Shown: positions 42,699 through 50,885 of the stretch, piece after piece
Position numbering within the stretch: position 1 is the first letter of the stretch
Layout: the number at the start of each line of letters is the position of its first letter
Source: CAMCXT01 sp040403315
GTDB taxonomy: Bacteria; Bacteroidota; Bacteroidia; M30B66
Length of the DNA: 64,000 nt
Reading direction: 5' to 3'
Assembly (NCBI GenBank): GCA_040403315.1
Contig: JBBAKX010000003.1
Coordinates: 124,001 to 188,000 of the forward strand
The notes under the pieces: generated by a model
Told to the model about the DNA's origin: nothing
Databases searched by the model: none
Seen by the model: only the letters and a program-made list of their open reading frames with translations
Position numbers and translations under genes: made by a program

Positions 42699-43108
42699 TG
42701 AATGGTGTTTTCGTTGATACGGATATAGTACTCGATTTATTAGGCAATAGGAAGCCTTTCTATAGGCATGCTGCTGAGCTTTTTTCAATTGCAGATAGAA
42801 GTGAAATAACGATTTTCGTTTCTTCTTTATCCTTTTCTAATCTGAATTATATTCTTTCTAAGCAGTATTCCTCAAATCAAGCGAGGAGAATACTAATGAA
42901 GTTTAAAACGCTGGTAACAGTGCTTTCGGTGTCGAACAAAGTGGTTGAACTCGCATTGTTATCAGATTTTAAAGATTTTGAAGATGCGTTGCAGTATTTT
43001 AACGCCTTGGAGAATGATGTAAATTTTTTGTTAACTAGAAATTTGAAAGATTATAAAACGGCGGAAATACCAATTATGACAGCAGAACAGTTCTTAAAAT
43101 CTCGTTAA
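42698..43108 (+). CDS. PIN-domain toxin, VapC-like
   Basis: The 136-residue protein begins VFVDTDIVLDLLGNRKPFYRHAAELF, a PIN-domain N-terminus with its catalytic Asp. FKDFEDALQYFNA and FLLTRNLKDY supply the remaining acidic residues. It is a Mg-dependent ribonuclease by family. Translation is coupled to the antitoxin by TAATG. It is a canonical antitoxin-first pair, unlike the PIN module at 33786-34416. Confidence 0.88.
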   Translation: MNGVFVDTDIVLDLLGNRKPFYRHAAELFSIADRSEITIFVSSLSFSNLNYILSKQYSSNQARRILMKFKTLVTVLSVSNKVVELALLSDFKDFEDALQYFNALENDVNFLLTRNLKDYKTAEIPIMTAEQFLKSR

Positions 43109-43185
43109 GTTTGATAGTTGCTTCAATGAAAATTATAGTTTAATCGTCCTGTCTTGTTGATTAAGCAGATTTAAAAACACTTCAA

Positions 43186-44529
43186 ATGAAATCACTCATC
43201 CTTTCCTATTTATTGGTTATTTATTGTTTTTCAGTTAGTCTCAACGCCCAAAATTCCAACTTGGAAAATTTGTTAAGTACAGCAGAATGGGATTCATTAT
43301 TCCCTCGCCGAGCTGGGACTTATGGCGTTCATCCACAAGGTTATACAACTGATTTTTATTCGTTCGAGAATTTGAGTCAGGCGGTAAATGAAATGTCGAA
43401 TTATGTGGTAGAAATTAAACGCAAAGCGGGTGTTTATGGTGAATTAATTACTGTCACAAACACGTTGGAAGGGGTTTCCTATATTTATTCTGATGTGGAT
43501 GTTTCTTGGTATTTATCAGAAGTGCCTATTTTAATTCACAATGTTTATTTTGCAGATTTTCTAAACACAAATTCTGAACAAAGAAATAAACGTGAACTGG
43601 CTGCATTTTTAGCCAATATCTCCAAAGAAACAACAGGTGGTTGGCAAATGCCAATTGGTGGTGGATCTGAAGGTGATTACGCAAATTGGGGTTTGTATTT
43701 TGTGCATGAGGTAGGCTATAATTCAAGCAACGGAGCCGGAACTTATTCGCAAGCTAGTTCGACATTTCCGCCAAATCCTAATGTAGGATATTACGGCAGA
43801 GGTCCAATTCAATTGTCGTGGAATTACAATTACGGACAATGCTCCAAATTCCTTTTTAATGATATCAGTGTGCTCCTTGATAATCCTGATCTAGTGCAGC
43901 AAGATGGTGTGTTGGCATTTAAATCGGCCATTTGGTTTTGGATGATGCCTCAATGTCCGAAGCCTTCTTGTCACCAAGTTATGCAAGGTGTTTGGATGCC
44001 TGAATCTGGCGAATACAGTGCACCAAAAATGTATTTACAAGGATTTGCACATACGAACAATATTATCAATGGTGGCCTGGAATGTCGGTCAAGTTCAACG
44101 CCTGCATTTACGCAAAAAGTTGTGTTGAGGTCTGAGCTCTACAAACACTACTTGCGCATTCTTGGCTTTGATGAAAGTGAGATTTTGTTAGAAGATACCA
44201 ATGGCAGTTCCTCACTCTGTTATGAGACTTCTAACAATGCCATGGAAGATTATGTGAATTGCGCGATTGGTATTTTGTTGAGCACGGAAAATGATAACCA
44301 TGAGAAATTATTAATTTTTCCAAATCCTGTAGATCAATTACTTACAATCCTGCAGGAAAACCCAATTGAGAAGATTGAAATTGTCAATATTTTTGGGCAG
44401 ATCGTTTTCAATTTACCAAGTAATTCAAATAAAATCGAAATTAATTTATCGGATTTAAGTGCAGGGATTTATATGATTAATATTTATTCCGGCAATTCGA
44501 TTCAATCGCAAAGAATTGTAAAGTCGTGA
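43186..44529 (+). CDS. T9SS-secreted GH19-type chitinase
   Basis: The 447-residue protein has a signal peptide (about 1-22, LNAQ). The GH19 catalytic domain (about 30-330) has catalytic-type Glu148 in ISKETTGGW, a second Glu175 in GLYFVHEVGY, and the family signature GYYGRGPIQLSWNYNYG (201-217). A type A T9SS sorting domain (LLIFPNPVDQLLTILQ to the end) follows. GH19 enzymes cleave chitin with inversion, and some act on peptidoglycan. Secretion by T9SS suggests use of chitin from the environment or antifungal or antibacterial action. No chitin-binding module is seen. It is a single gene. Confidence 0.88.
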   Translation: MKSLILSYLLVIYCFSVSLNAQNSNLENLLSTAEWDSLFPRRAGTYGVHPQGYTTDFYSFENLSQAVNEMSNYVVEIKRKAGVYGELITVTNTLEGVSYIYSDVDVSWYLSEVPILIHNVYFADFLNTNSEQRNKRELAAFLANISKETTGGWQMPIGGGSEGDYANWGLYFVHEVGYNSSNGAGTYSQASSTFPPNPNVGYYGRGPIQLSWNYNYGQCSKFLFNDISVLLDNPDLVQQDGVLAFKSAIWFWMMPQCPKPSCHQVMQGVWMPESGEYSAPKMYLQGFAHTNNIINGGLECRSSSTPAFTQKVVLRSELYKHYLRILGFDESEILLEDTNGSSSLCYETSNNAMEDYVNCAIGILLSTENDNHEKLLIFPNPVDQLLTILQENPIEKIEIVNIFGQIVFNLPSNSNKIEINLSDLSAGIYMINIYSGNSIQSQRIVKS

Positions 44530-44554
44530 CCAATTTAATTGTTGAATACATAAG

Positions 44555-44572
44555 TTTTGCACTTCGGCAAAA
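44555..44572 (+). terminator. Weak hairpin between chitinase and aldehyde dehydrogenase genes
   Basis: TTTTGC and GCAAAA form a 6-bp stem around ACTTCG, 26 nt after the chitinase stop. It lacks a clean T-tract and is a weak terminator at best. Confidence 0.25.
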
Positions 44573-44613
44573 TCTGCTGAACTTCTGTTAACTTATGCCC
44601 TCAAAATCATGAT

Positions 44614-46041
44614 ATGATTGCGCATCCTTTTCCCTTTTGTGGAGGCCGTTATTTGGTGAATTTACACAGCAATAAACTTGATATTTTTCATAAGTATGAT
44701 GGCTCTTTGCTGGCTTCAATTCCTCAAACTACTTTTGCTGAAAACGATTTATTCATTTCGTCTGCACTCATTGGTTTTGCAGCACTTAAGAATTTCGATG
44801 CTTCACAAAAGGCCAGAATATTCAATCATGTAGCTTCTCATTTAAATTCCAAAATAGAATTTTATACCCAACTTATTGCTGCAGAAGCAGGAAAGCCAGT
44901 TTCTTTATCGAAAGTTGAGGTGGAAAGATCCATTCAAACGTTAGAATCAGGTGCGCGTGAAGTGATGCAATTTGCAGGCGAAATTGTTCCAATGGATTTT
45001 GGTCGTGGTCGTGGAAGGCACGCTATGACTGCAAAATTCCCTGTTGGACCAGTCTTGGCATTTTCGCCATTTAATTTCCCATTGAATTTAGCACTTCACA
45101 AGATTGTTCCAGCTTTGGCTGTTGGATGCAGTATTGTGCTCAAAGCGCCGCCACAAGCACCATTGAGTATTTTGTCGCTCGCTGCTGCATTTCAAGAAGC
45201 TGGTTTACCCGATGGCGCATTGAACATCACAGTTTGCGATAACCAAACAGCTTTTAACATGCTTGCAGATGAACGTTATCAAGTGTTTTCGTTCACCGGA
45301 AGCGATCGGGTAGGGTGGATGTTGAAAAAAGATGCAGGTAAAAAACGTTGCATTCTAGAATTGGGTGGAAATGCAGCTGTAATTGTGGATGAAACAGCCG
45401 ATTTGCACGATGCTGCTCGACAAATTGCTACTTCAGCTTTTATGTATGGTGGACAAGTTTGCATCTCTACACAGCGCGTGTATGTAGTAGAATCGATTGC
45501 TGAAATGTTCAGAGATTTATTGATTTCAGAAACTGCGAAAATCAAATCTGGAGATCCAAACGATGAGCTCACCTTGAATGGTCCGCTGATTTCTAAAGAA
45601 GCTTTGTTGCGAATGGAAAGTCTTGTTGCAGAAGCAGTTCGTGGTGGAGCAACAGTTATTGCTGGCGGACAAACCATTGATTTTCACCGTAACATTTTTG
45701 CTCCAACTATTTTAACTGGAACAATACCAGAAATGGCAGTAAATGCTGATGAAACCTTTGGACCAATCGTCACTTTTGAAGTGTGCAGAAATGCAGATCA
45801 TGCGTTTGAATTGGCTAACAATACCCGATTTGGCTTGCAGTGCGGATATTTCACCCAAAGGCTCGATCGTATGAAAACAGCATTGCAACAAATTCGTGTA
45901 GGCAGTTTAATCATCAATTCGGCGCCTGGATTTAGACTCGATCACATGCCATATGGAGGTTTGCGTGATTCAGGTGAAGGACTCGAGGGCATTCGATATG
46001 CTATGGATGCTTTGACTGAAACGCGCTTGTTGGTTTTCTAG
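44614..46041 (+). CDS. NAD(P)-dependent aldehyde dehydrogenase
   Basis: The 475-residue enzyme has the ALDH catalytic set: Asn154 in SPFNFPLNL, Glu249 in LELGGNAA and Cys283 in GGQVCIS, with FTGSDRVG binding the cofactor and ETFGPI in the C-terminal domain. Its overall style is that of the lactaldehyde/non-phosphorylating glyceraldehyde dehydrogenase-like group, so the aldehyde substrate is open. It oxidises an aldehyde to the acid in the cytoplasm. It lies upstream of acetyl-CoA synthetase on the same strand but is separated by 220 nt with repeats, so a shared pathway (aldehyde to acetate to acetyl-CoA) is only suggested. Confidence 0.88.
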   Translation: MIAHPFPFCGGRYLVNLHSNKLDIFHKYDGSLLASIPQTTFAENDLFISSALIGFAALKNFDASQKARIFNHVASHLNSKIEFYTQLIAAEAGKPVSLSKVEVERSIQTLESGAREVMQFAGEIVPMDFGRGRGRHAMTAKFPVGPVLAFSPFNFPLNLALHKIVPALAVGCSIVLKAPPQAPLSILSLAAAFQEAGLPDGALNITVCDNQTAFNMLADERYQVFSFTGSDRVGWMLKKDAGKKRCILELGGNAAVIVDETADLHDAARQIATSAFMYGGQVCISTQRVYVVESIAEMFRDLLISETAKIKSGDPNDELTLNGPLISKEALLRMESLVAEAVRGGATVIAGGQTIDFHRNIFAPTILTGTIPEMAVNADETFGPIVTFEVCRNADHAFELANNTRFGLQCGYFTQRLDRMKTALQQIRVGSLIINSAPGFRLDHMPYGGLRDSGEGLEGIRYAMDALTETRLLVF

Positions 46042-46050
46042 AAGTTCCGT

Positions 46051-46141
46051 TTCCCCGGAGGAAGATGCCCATTTTGTGCACTGAACGAGTGGACTATCGC
46101 AAGCCGGAATTTTCACTCAGTAGGATGCCCTTCCCCGGAGG
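46051..46141 (+). repeat. Pair of short direct repeats (TTCCCCGGAGG and ATGCCC)
   Basis: TTCCCCGGAGG occurs at 46051-46061 and 46131-46141, and ATGCCC at 46065-46070 and 46125-46130, about 60-80 nt apart. They lie in the 220-nt gap between the aldehyde dehydrogenase and acetyl-CoA synthetase genes. TTTCCCCG also recurs in the hairpin repeats at 48.3 and 50.7 kb, so they may be degraded relatives. Confidence 0.45.
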
Positions 46142-46261
46142 GAAAATTAACTGAGACAAATTAGCAAACTGGCGCTTGTTTCAATCGGAAATTTGCTGAT
46201 TTTTATCATTGCAGAAAGGTTTATACCGATTTACTTTCACTGAGATAATATTTTACCACCG

Positions 46262-48163
46262 ATGATGTATAAAAACAGAATTCGCTCACAGGCCGAATAT
46301 GAGGCTGCTCGCTTGGCAAGTATCGAGAATCCAGAGGCCTTTTGGGCTGAAGTTGCGTCGAATTTACAGTGGCAAAAGCCTTGGGATAAGGTGCTGGATT
46401 GGTCGTTTGATCCTTACGAAGTGAAGTGGTTTTCGGGTGGGAAATTGAATATTTCGGAGAATTGTCTTGATCGGCATTTGGCTGATCGTGGCGATAAAAC
46501 GGCGATCATTTTCGAACCGAATGATCCAAAAGATTTGGCGCGAAGAATTACTTATCGGGAATTGTATTTTGAAGTGTGCAAGTTTGCTAATGTATTGAAG
46601 CGCAATGGTGTACGAAAAGGAGATCGCGTTTGTTTGTACATGCCGATGATTCCTGCTTTGGCGGTTGCAACCCTTGCCTGCGCACGAATTGGAGCAATCC
46701 ATTCGGTCGTATTTGCTGGATTTTCGGCCAATTCAATGGCAGATCGAATCAATGACGCGGCTTGTTCGGTGGTAATTACTGCCGATGGAATGAGCCGTGG
46801 ACCTAAGCAAATTCCTTTGAAACGCGTTGTAGATGAGGCGCTTGAGAATTGTTCAACCGTTAACCGTGTGATCGTTTACAACCACTTGAATTGGATGCCG
46901 GAAATGGTTTCCGGTCGTGATGTTTGGTGGCACGAAGAACTTCAACATGTTGACAGTGAATGTCCTGCAGAACCGATGGATGCTGAAGATATGTTGTTCA
47001 TTTTGTATACATCGGGCTCAACGGGAAAACCCAAAGGCGTGGTGCATACTTGTGGCGGTTATGCGACTTACGTGGATTATAGTTTTCGCAATGTTTTTCA
47101 AATTGAGGAAAATGATATTTATTGGTGTACAGCCGATATTGGTTGGATCACAGGACATAGTTATTTTCTCTACGGACCACTGATGTCGGGCATTTCATCG
47201 GTGATGTTTGAAGGAATTCCTACCTATCCTGATCCAGGTCGTTTTTGGTCGGTGATCGACAAACATGGCGTAACAGTTTTTTACACCGCGCCAACCGCAA
47301 TTCGTTCGTTAATGGCTGCTGGAATTGACCATGTTTTGGCTTATAATCTTCACTCTTTAAGGGTTTTAGGATCTGTTGGTGAGCCAATCAACGAGGAAGC
47401 TTGGCATTGGTATTATTTACACATTGGAAAAGAGCGTTGTCCGGTGGTAGACACTTGGTGGCAAACCGAAAATGGAGGTATCATGATTTCGGCCATGGCT
47501 GGTGTAACGCCAACAAAACCAGCACATGCAGGTCAGCCACTTCCTGGAATTCAGCCTGTTTTACTCAACCAAGAAGGGCGGGAAATCGAAGGAAACGACC
47601 AAGAAGGATATTTGGCAGTGAAATTCCCTTGGCCATCGATGATTCGAACCACTTATGGTGATCATGAACGTTGTTATCAGACGTATTTCTCAGCGTATAA
47701 AAACTACTATTTCACTGGAGATGGTGCGCGTCGCGATGAAAATGGCTTATACAGAATCATCGGTCGAGTTGATGATGTGATTAATGTTTCGGGACATCGT
47801 TTCGGAACTGCTGAAATCGAAAATGCAATCAACCAAAATAAACATGTTATCGAAAGTGCAGTTGTGGGCTATCCGCACGACATCAAAGGACAAGGCATTT
47901 ACGCTTTTGTGATCTGCGATAAAATGCCCGATAATGCTACGCAATTGCGCGAAGACATTTATGAAACAGTGAGTTCAGAAATCGGAAGAATTGCAAAACC
48001 CGATAAAATTCAATTCGTGACTGGACTACCAAAAACGCGTTCAGGAAAAATCATGCGCCGCATTTTGCGCAAGGTTGCCGAAAATGAATTGGGTAGTTTG
48101 GGAGATACTTCAACTTTACTCGATCCTTTGATTGTAGATGAGATTGTAGCTGGGAAATTATAA
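46262..48163 (+). CDS. acsA: Acetyl-CoA synthetase (AMP-forming)
   Basis: The 633-residue acyl-adenylate enzyme has the A3 loop YTSGSTGKPKGVVHT, the acyl-pocket VVDTWWQTENGG (Trp as in acetate-specific enzymes), hinge IGRVDDVINVSGHR and acetylatable Lys in TRSGKIMRRILRK. The N-terminal ACAS_N domain (FWAEVASNLQWQKPWDKVL) is present. It makes acetyl-CoA from acetate, ATP and CoA, and a close relative (propionyl-CoA synthetase) cannot be fully excluded. Two ATG codons lie in tandem at the start (46262 and 46265). The end of the gene faces the T9SS cargo gene across a hairpin repeat. Confidence 0.93.
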   Translation: MMYKNRIRSQAEYEAARLASIENPEAFWAEVASNLQWQKPWDKVLDWSFDPYEVKWFSGGKLNISENCLDRHLADRGDKTAIIFEPNDPKDLARRITYRELYFEVCKFANVLKRNGVRKGDRVCLYMPMIPALAVATLACARIGAIHSVVFAGFSANSMADRINDAACSVVITADGMSRGPKQIPLKRVVDEALENCSTVNRVIVYNHLNWMPEMVSGRDVWWHEELQHVDSECPAEPMDAEDMLFILYTSGSTGKPKGVVHTCGGYATYVDYSFRNVFQIEENDIYWCTADIGWITGHSYFLYGPLMSGISSVMFEGIPTYPDPGRFWSVIDKHGVTVFYTAPTAIRSLMAAGIDHVLAYNLHSLRVLGSVGEPINEEAWHWYYLHIGKERCPVVDTWWQTENGGIMISAMAGVTPTKPAHAGQPLPGIQPVLLNQEGREIEGNDQEGYLAVKFPWPSMIRTTYGDHERCYQTYFSAYKNYYFTGDGARRDENGLYRIIGRVDDVINVSGHRFGTAEIENAINQNKHVIESAVVGYPHDIKGQGIYAFVICDKMPDNATQLREDIYETVSSEIGRIAKPDKIQFVTGLPKTRSGKIMRRILRKVAENELGSLGDTSTLLDPLIVDEIVAGKL

Positions 48164-48207
48164 AAATTCTAGGACTGAAGTGAGCTTGTGATTTGTTTGG
48201 CTTTTAC

Positions 48208-48309
48208 CCATGGACTAAAGTCCATGGATGCTTGGAAGCAAATGTGATCTTCCAACCTATAAGCAACCTCGGTCTTTCCCCGCAGCCTCGGACTTTAGTC
48301 CGAGGTTAA
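48208..48309. repeat. Intergenic hairpin-pair repeat, copy 1
   Basis: Two perfect hairpins, CCATGGACTAAAGTCCATGG (48208-48227) and CCTCGGACTTTAGTCCGAGG (48286-48305), each with a 9-bp stem, flank a spacer containing TTTCCCCGCAG. GGTTAAA follows the second. The same arrangement is repeated at 50652-50769 in the same orientation. It lies between convergent genes and may also end transcription. Confidence 0.75.
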
Positions 48310-48316
48310 AAAAATA

Positions 48317-50557
48317 TCAAATCTTCGTCCAGCGCGCAAAAGCACCCAATCCATTTTTCGTTTTCACCGAAATGAAATAAGTACCTTGTGGAAGCTCATT
48401 CCAATTAAAGCTTGGCGTTGATTCTGATGTTTCGATGGTTTTAATGGTTCTTCCACTGAGATCTGAAACATGAATTGTTTTTTGAAGTCCTTGCCATTTT
48501 TCTGTGAAATGCAATGAAATCGATCCAGTGGATGGATTCGGACTTAAATTCATTTCCAATTCCTTTATTCCTTCTAATCCCAATGGTAGTGGGTAAATGG
48601 AGTAAATGTGAATTGGTGTGTAAATTGGATCATTAAAATCGAAATAAATCGCTGCTTGATTTTCGATTGTATATGAAATCGGATTGGATGGTTTTTGTTT
48701 TACTTTAAATTCTACGAAGCCGATACTTGCTGGTTCATTGAGTGATTTCTGAACCAAATCAATATTATTAAACCGGAATTCAAGTTTATTGTTTTCTTGA
48801 TGAAATGTGTAAGGATGACTTGAAGCTCCCGGAATAACAGATGTATAATCGATGAATTCGCTCAATGTATCTAATACAACAACAGTAAATGCAGTATCGC
48901 TTCCTGTATTTTGGAATCGAATTCTGTAGTTAATGGATTGTTCTTTTTCAATTCGATTTAATTCTCCAAAACCTTCTGGAAATCCTTGTTTATCATTCGG
49001 ATCATAGCTTCCTCTTACTTGAGCACAATCAGTATCCGTACTTGGAAATTGTAAACTAATCAATGTATCAATAAGTGAATTATCTATTGCATTTGAAATA
49101 AACAAACTTTCATTGTTTCCTTCGCTGTCGTTTAGCACAGATGTCCAATTTTCAGAAAATACATTTCCAATAAATGTTTCGTTAGGTTGTAATGTAAAGC
49201 TAAATGAATTCGAGGATTGAAACATGTAGTTTAATGTATCAAAATCGTTGTTAATGTAAAGGGTATAATAATTTGGCATTGCAGTTTCGCCAAAGTTTTT
49301 TACTACAATTTGATTTGTATTTTGCTCGGAATACAATGCTAATTTTAATGCATCAGCGCTTTCTTCGATGCAATTGTTTGCATTCACTAAAGCTCCTTCT
49401 ACACAAACAAAACTATTTAATTGAATGTCGCAAGTAGTGGTATCTAGAATTGAAATGTTGATTTCCTGAAAAATTTCAATTGCAGGCGCATGAAACAAAT
49501 AAACATTGTTTCCTAAACTTTCAAATGGAATCGAAGCAGAGAGTGGATAAACTTGATCTGATGGATATGTTAATGTGAAGTCTACAGGAGAATTTGTTGT
49601 TCCGTGATTAGCTATTTTTACAAAACTTGTAGTCGAAAAACATCTTCTAAAAAATAGTGCTGAATAATCGAAGTCGTATTGAGTACAAATTTGTGTGGAT
49701 CGTATTGCAAAATCAGCATTAACGACAACACCACCGGTATCAGAACTAAAGGTTGTTAATTGTTGTGATGGAAAACAAGAAGGTTCAAATGGTTCCGGAA
49801 TATCTGGCATAACAACAGAAATAGAACCTTGCCCCGGAGGTAAAAAAGCATTGAAACTTCCATTTTCTCTCGAATAAGCTAAACTGATCAGTTCATTGTT
49901 CTCATTTAATAAATTGATTCTTTGATTATGCACAGGCATTTCAATTCCATCTCCACAAACGTCATTGTTGTCATATTTAACATTTCCCACCACTTCATTA
50001 AAATTTCCTAGTTCTACTGTGCTGCCTCCAAAATTGATCGAATAGTCGCACAAATTCGCTCCTGAAAAATTATTTACGAGTAAAACAAAAATTCTGCCTG
50101 CTTCTGCTTGAATTGGAGGTTCATCTTGAGGATTCGAGCCTCCATTTGCACCCGTACTAGTTGTTGGAAACGTACTTCCACTGAAGTTGCAAGAAACTTG
50201 CAATTCTGAGTTTGTTGCAATTCCTGAACATCCCAATTCTGTAATATCGAAAACAGCCCAATCGTAGTCCGCATTATCACATTCAGGAATAATGCTAAAA
50301 CTAACCAAACCGTCAGTAGTAGTGTAAAATATAAACCATGAAGAATTAGTTTCACCGCTATTTAAGCAACTCGTGCCACCATTTACCTCATCAGTAAAAA
50401 CGCCTTCACCAACAGAGCTTCCGTAGGTAATCGTTTCCCAATTCAATAGTGGGATGGCTTCAAAACAATCTTTTGCTCCAAGCTGCTGTGCATCAATATC
50501 TTTTATCGAGAATGAAAATATAGAAAATACAATCAGTAGTTTTTGAATAAACTTCAT
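48317..50557 (-). CDS. T9SS type A cargo protein with DUF11/DUF7619-like domain
   Basis: The 746-residue protein has a signal peptide (about 1-23, DIDAQ), an N-terminal jelly-roll-like region with NSSWFIFYTTTDGLVSF, a carboxypeptidase-regulatory-like beta domain (VGNVKYDNNDVCGDG), a conserved YDPNDKQGFPEGFG followed by NYRIRFQNTGSDTAFTVVVLDTL (the DUF7619/DUF11-type region common in such proteins) and a type A T9SS sorting domain (NLSPNPSTGSISLHF to the end). It is exported to the surface. No enzyme motif is seen. The ATG at 50557 starts the signal peptide; an in-frame upstream start adds 12 residues. It is flanked by direct repeats on both sides. Confidence 0.8.
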   Translation of the reverse strand: MKFIQKLLIVFSIFSFSIKDIDAQQLGAKDCFEAIPLLNWETITYGSSVGEGVFTDEVNGGTSCLNSGETNSSWFIFYTTTDGLVSFSIIPECDNADYDWAVFDITELGCSGIATNSELQVSCNFSGSTFPTTSTGANGGSNPQDEPPIQAEAGRIFVLLVNNFSGANLCDYSINFGGSTVELGNFNEVVGNVKYDNNDVCGDGIEMPVHNQRINLLNENNELISLAYSRENGSFNAFLPPGQGSISVVMPDIPEPFEPSCFPSQQLTTFSSDTGGVVVNADFAIRSTQICTQYDFDYSALFFRRCFSTTSFVKIANHGTTNSPVDFTLTYPSDQVYPLSASIPFESLGNNVYLFHAPAIEIFQEINISILDTTTCDIQLNSFVCVEGALVNANNCIEESADALKLALYSEQNTNQIVVKNFGETAMPNYYTLYINNDFDTLNYMFQSSNSFSFTLQPNETFIGNVFSENWTSVLNDSEGNNESLFISNAIDNSLIDTLISLQFPSTDTDCAQVRGSYDPNDKQGFPEGFGELNRIEKEQSINYRIRFQNTGSDTAFTVVVLDTLSEFIDYTSVIPGASSHPYTFHQENNKLEFRFNNIDLVQKSLNEPASIGFVEFKVKQKPSNPISYTIENQAAIYFDFNDPIYTPIHIYSIYPLPLGLEGIKELEMNLSPNPSTGSISLHFTEKWQGLQKTIHVSDLSGRTIKTIETSESTPSFNWNELPQGTYFISVKTKNGLGAFARWTKI

Positions 50558-50591
50558 TAGACTCTTTTTTTGATTAGATAAATATAGTAAC

Positions 50592-50614
50592 ATAATTCTA
50601 AAAATTAGAATTAT
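50592..50614. repeat. 10-bp perfect palindrome upstream of the T9SS cargo gene
   Basis: ATAATTCTAA (50592-50601) and TTAGAATTAT (50605-50614) are exact reverse complements around AAA. The site lies 34 nt upstream of the ATG at 50557, where an operator would be expected. It could equally be an AT-rich hairpin. Confidence 0.5.
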
Positions 50615-50651
50615 CTTTAGGTTTTAAAGTGAGAAATAAAAGTTCAGGTAT

Positions 50652-50769
50652 CCAAGGACTGAAGTCCATGGATGCTAGGAGTTAAATGTGAATTTCGTAT
50701 TTCCCCGCAGCCTCGTATTTCCTCGCAGTCTCGGGCTTCACGCAGCCTCGGACTTTAGTCCTAGGTTAA
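50652..50769. repeat. Intergenic hairpin-pair repeat, copy 2
   Basis: CCAAGGACTGAAGTCCATGG (50652-50671) and CCTCGGACTTTAGTCCTAGG (50746-50765), each with one mismatch in the stem, repeat the order and orientation of copy 1 at 48208-48309. The spacer again has CCCCGCAGCCTCG, here in two or three degenerate tandem copies, and GGTTAAA follows. It lies between the TonB-dependent receptor end and the T9SS cargo gene. Confidence 0.7.
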
Positions 50770-50885
50770 ATATTTATTTTTGGGCGTTCCCCAAGGGTCG
50801 GGCTTTTGCTTCAAGCTTTTGCTCGTTCCTCACAAAAGGCTTTACGCGTCAATCCCTAACGCGGGCATCACGAAAACAATGAGAA

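Noticed and set aside
48208..48309. CRISPR array or insertion sequence at the hairpin repeats
   Set aside because: There are only two hairpins per copy, no regular spacers, no cas genes and no transposase frame.
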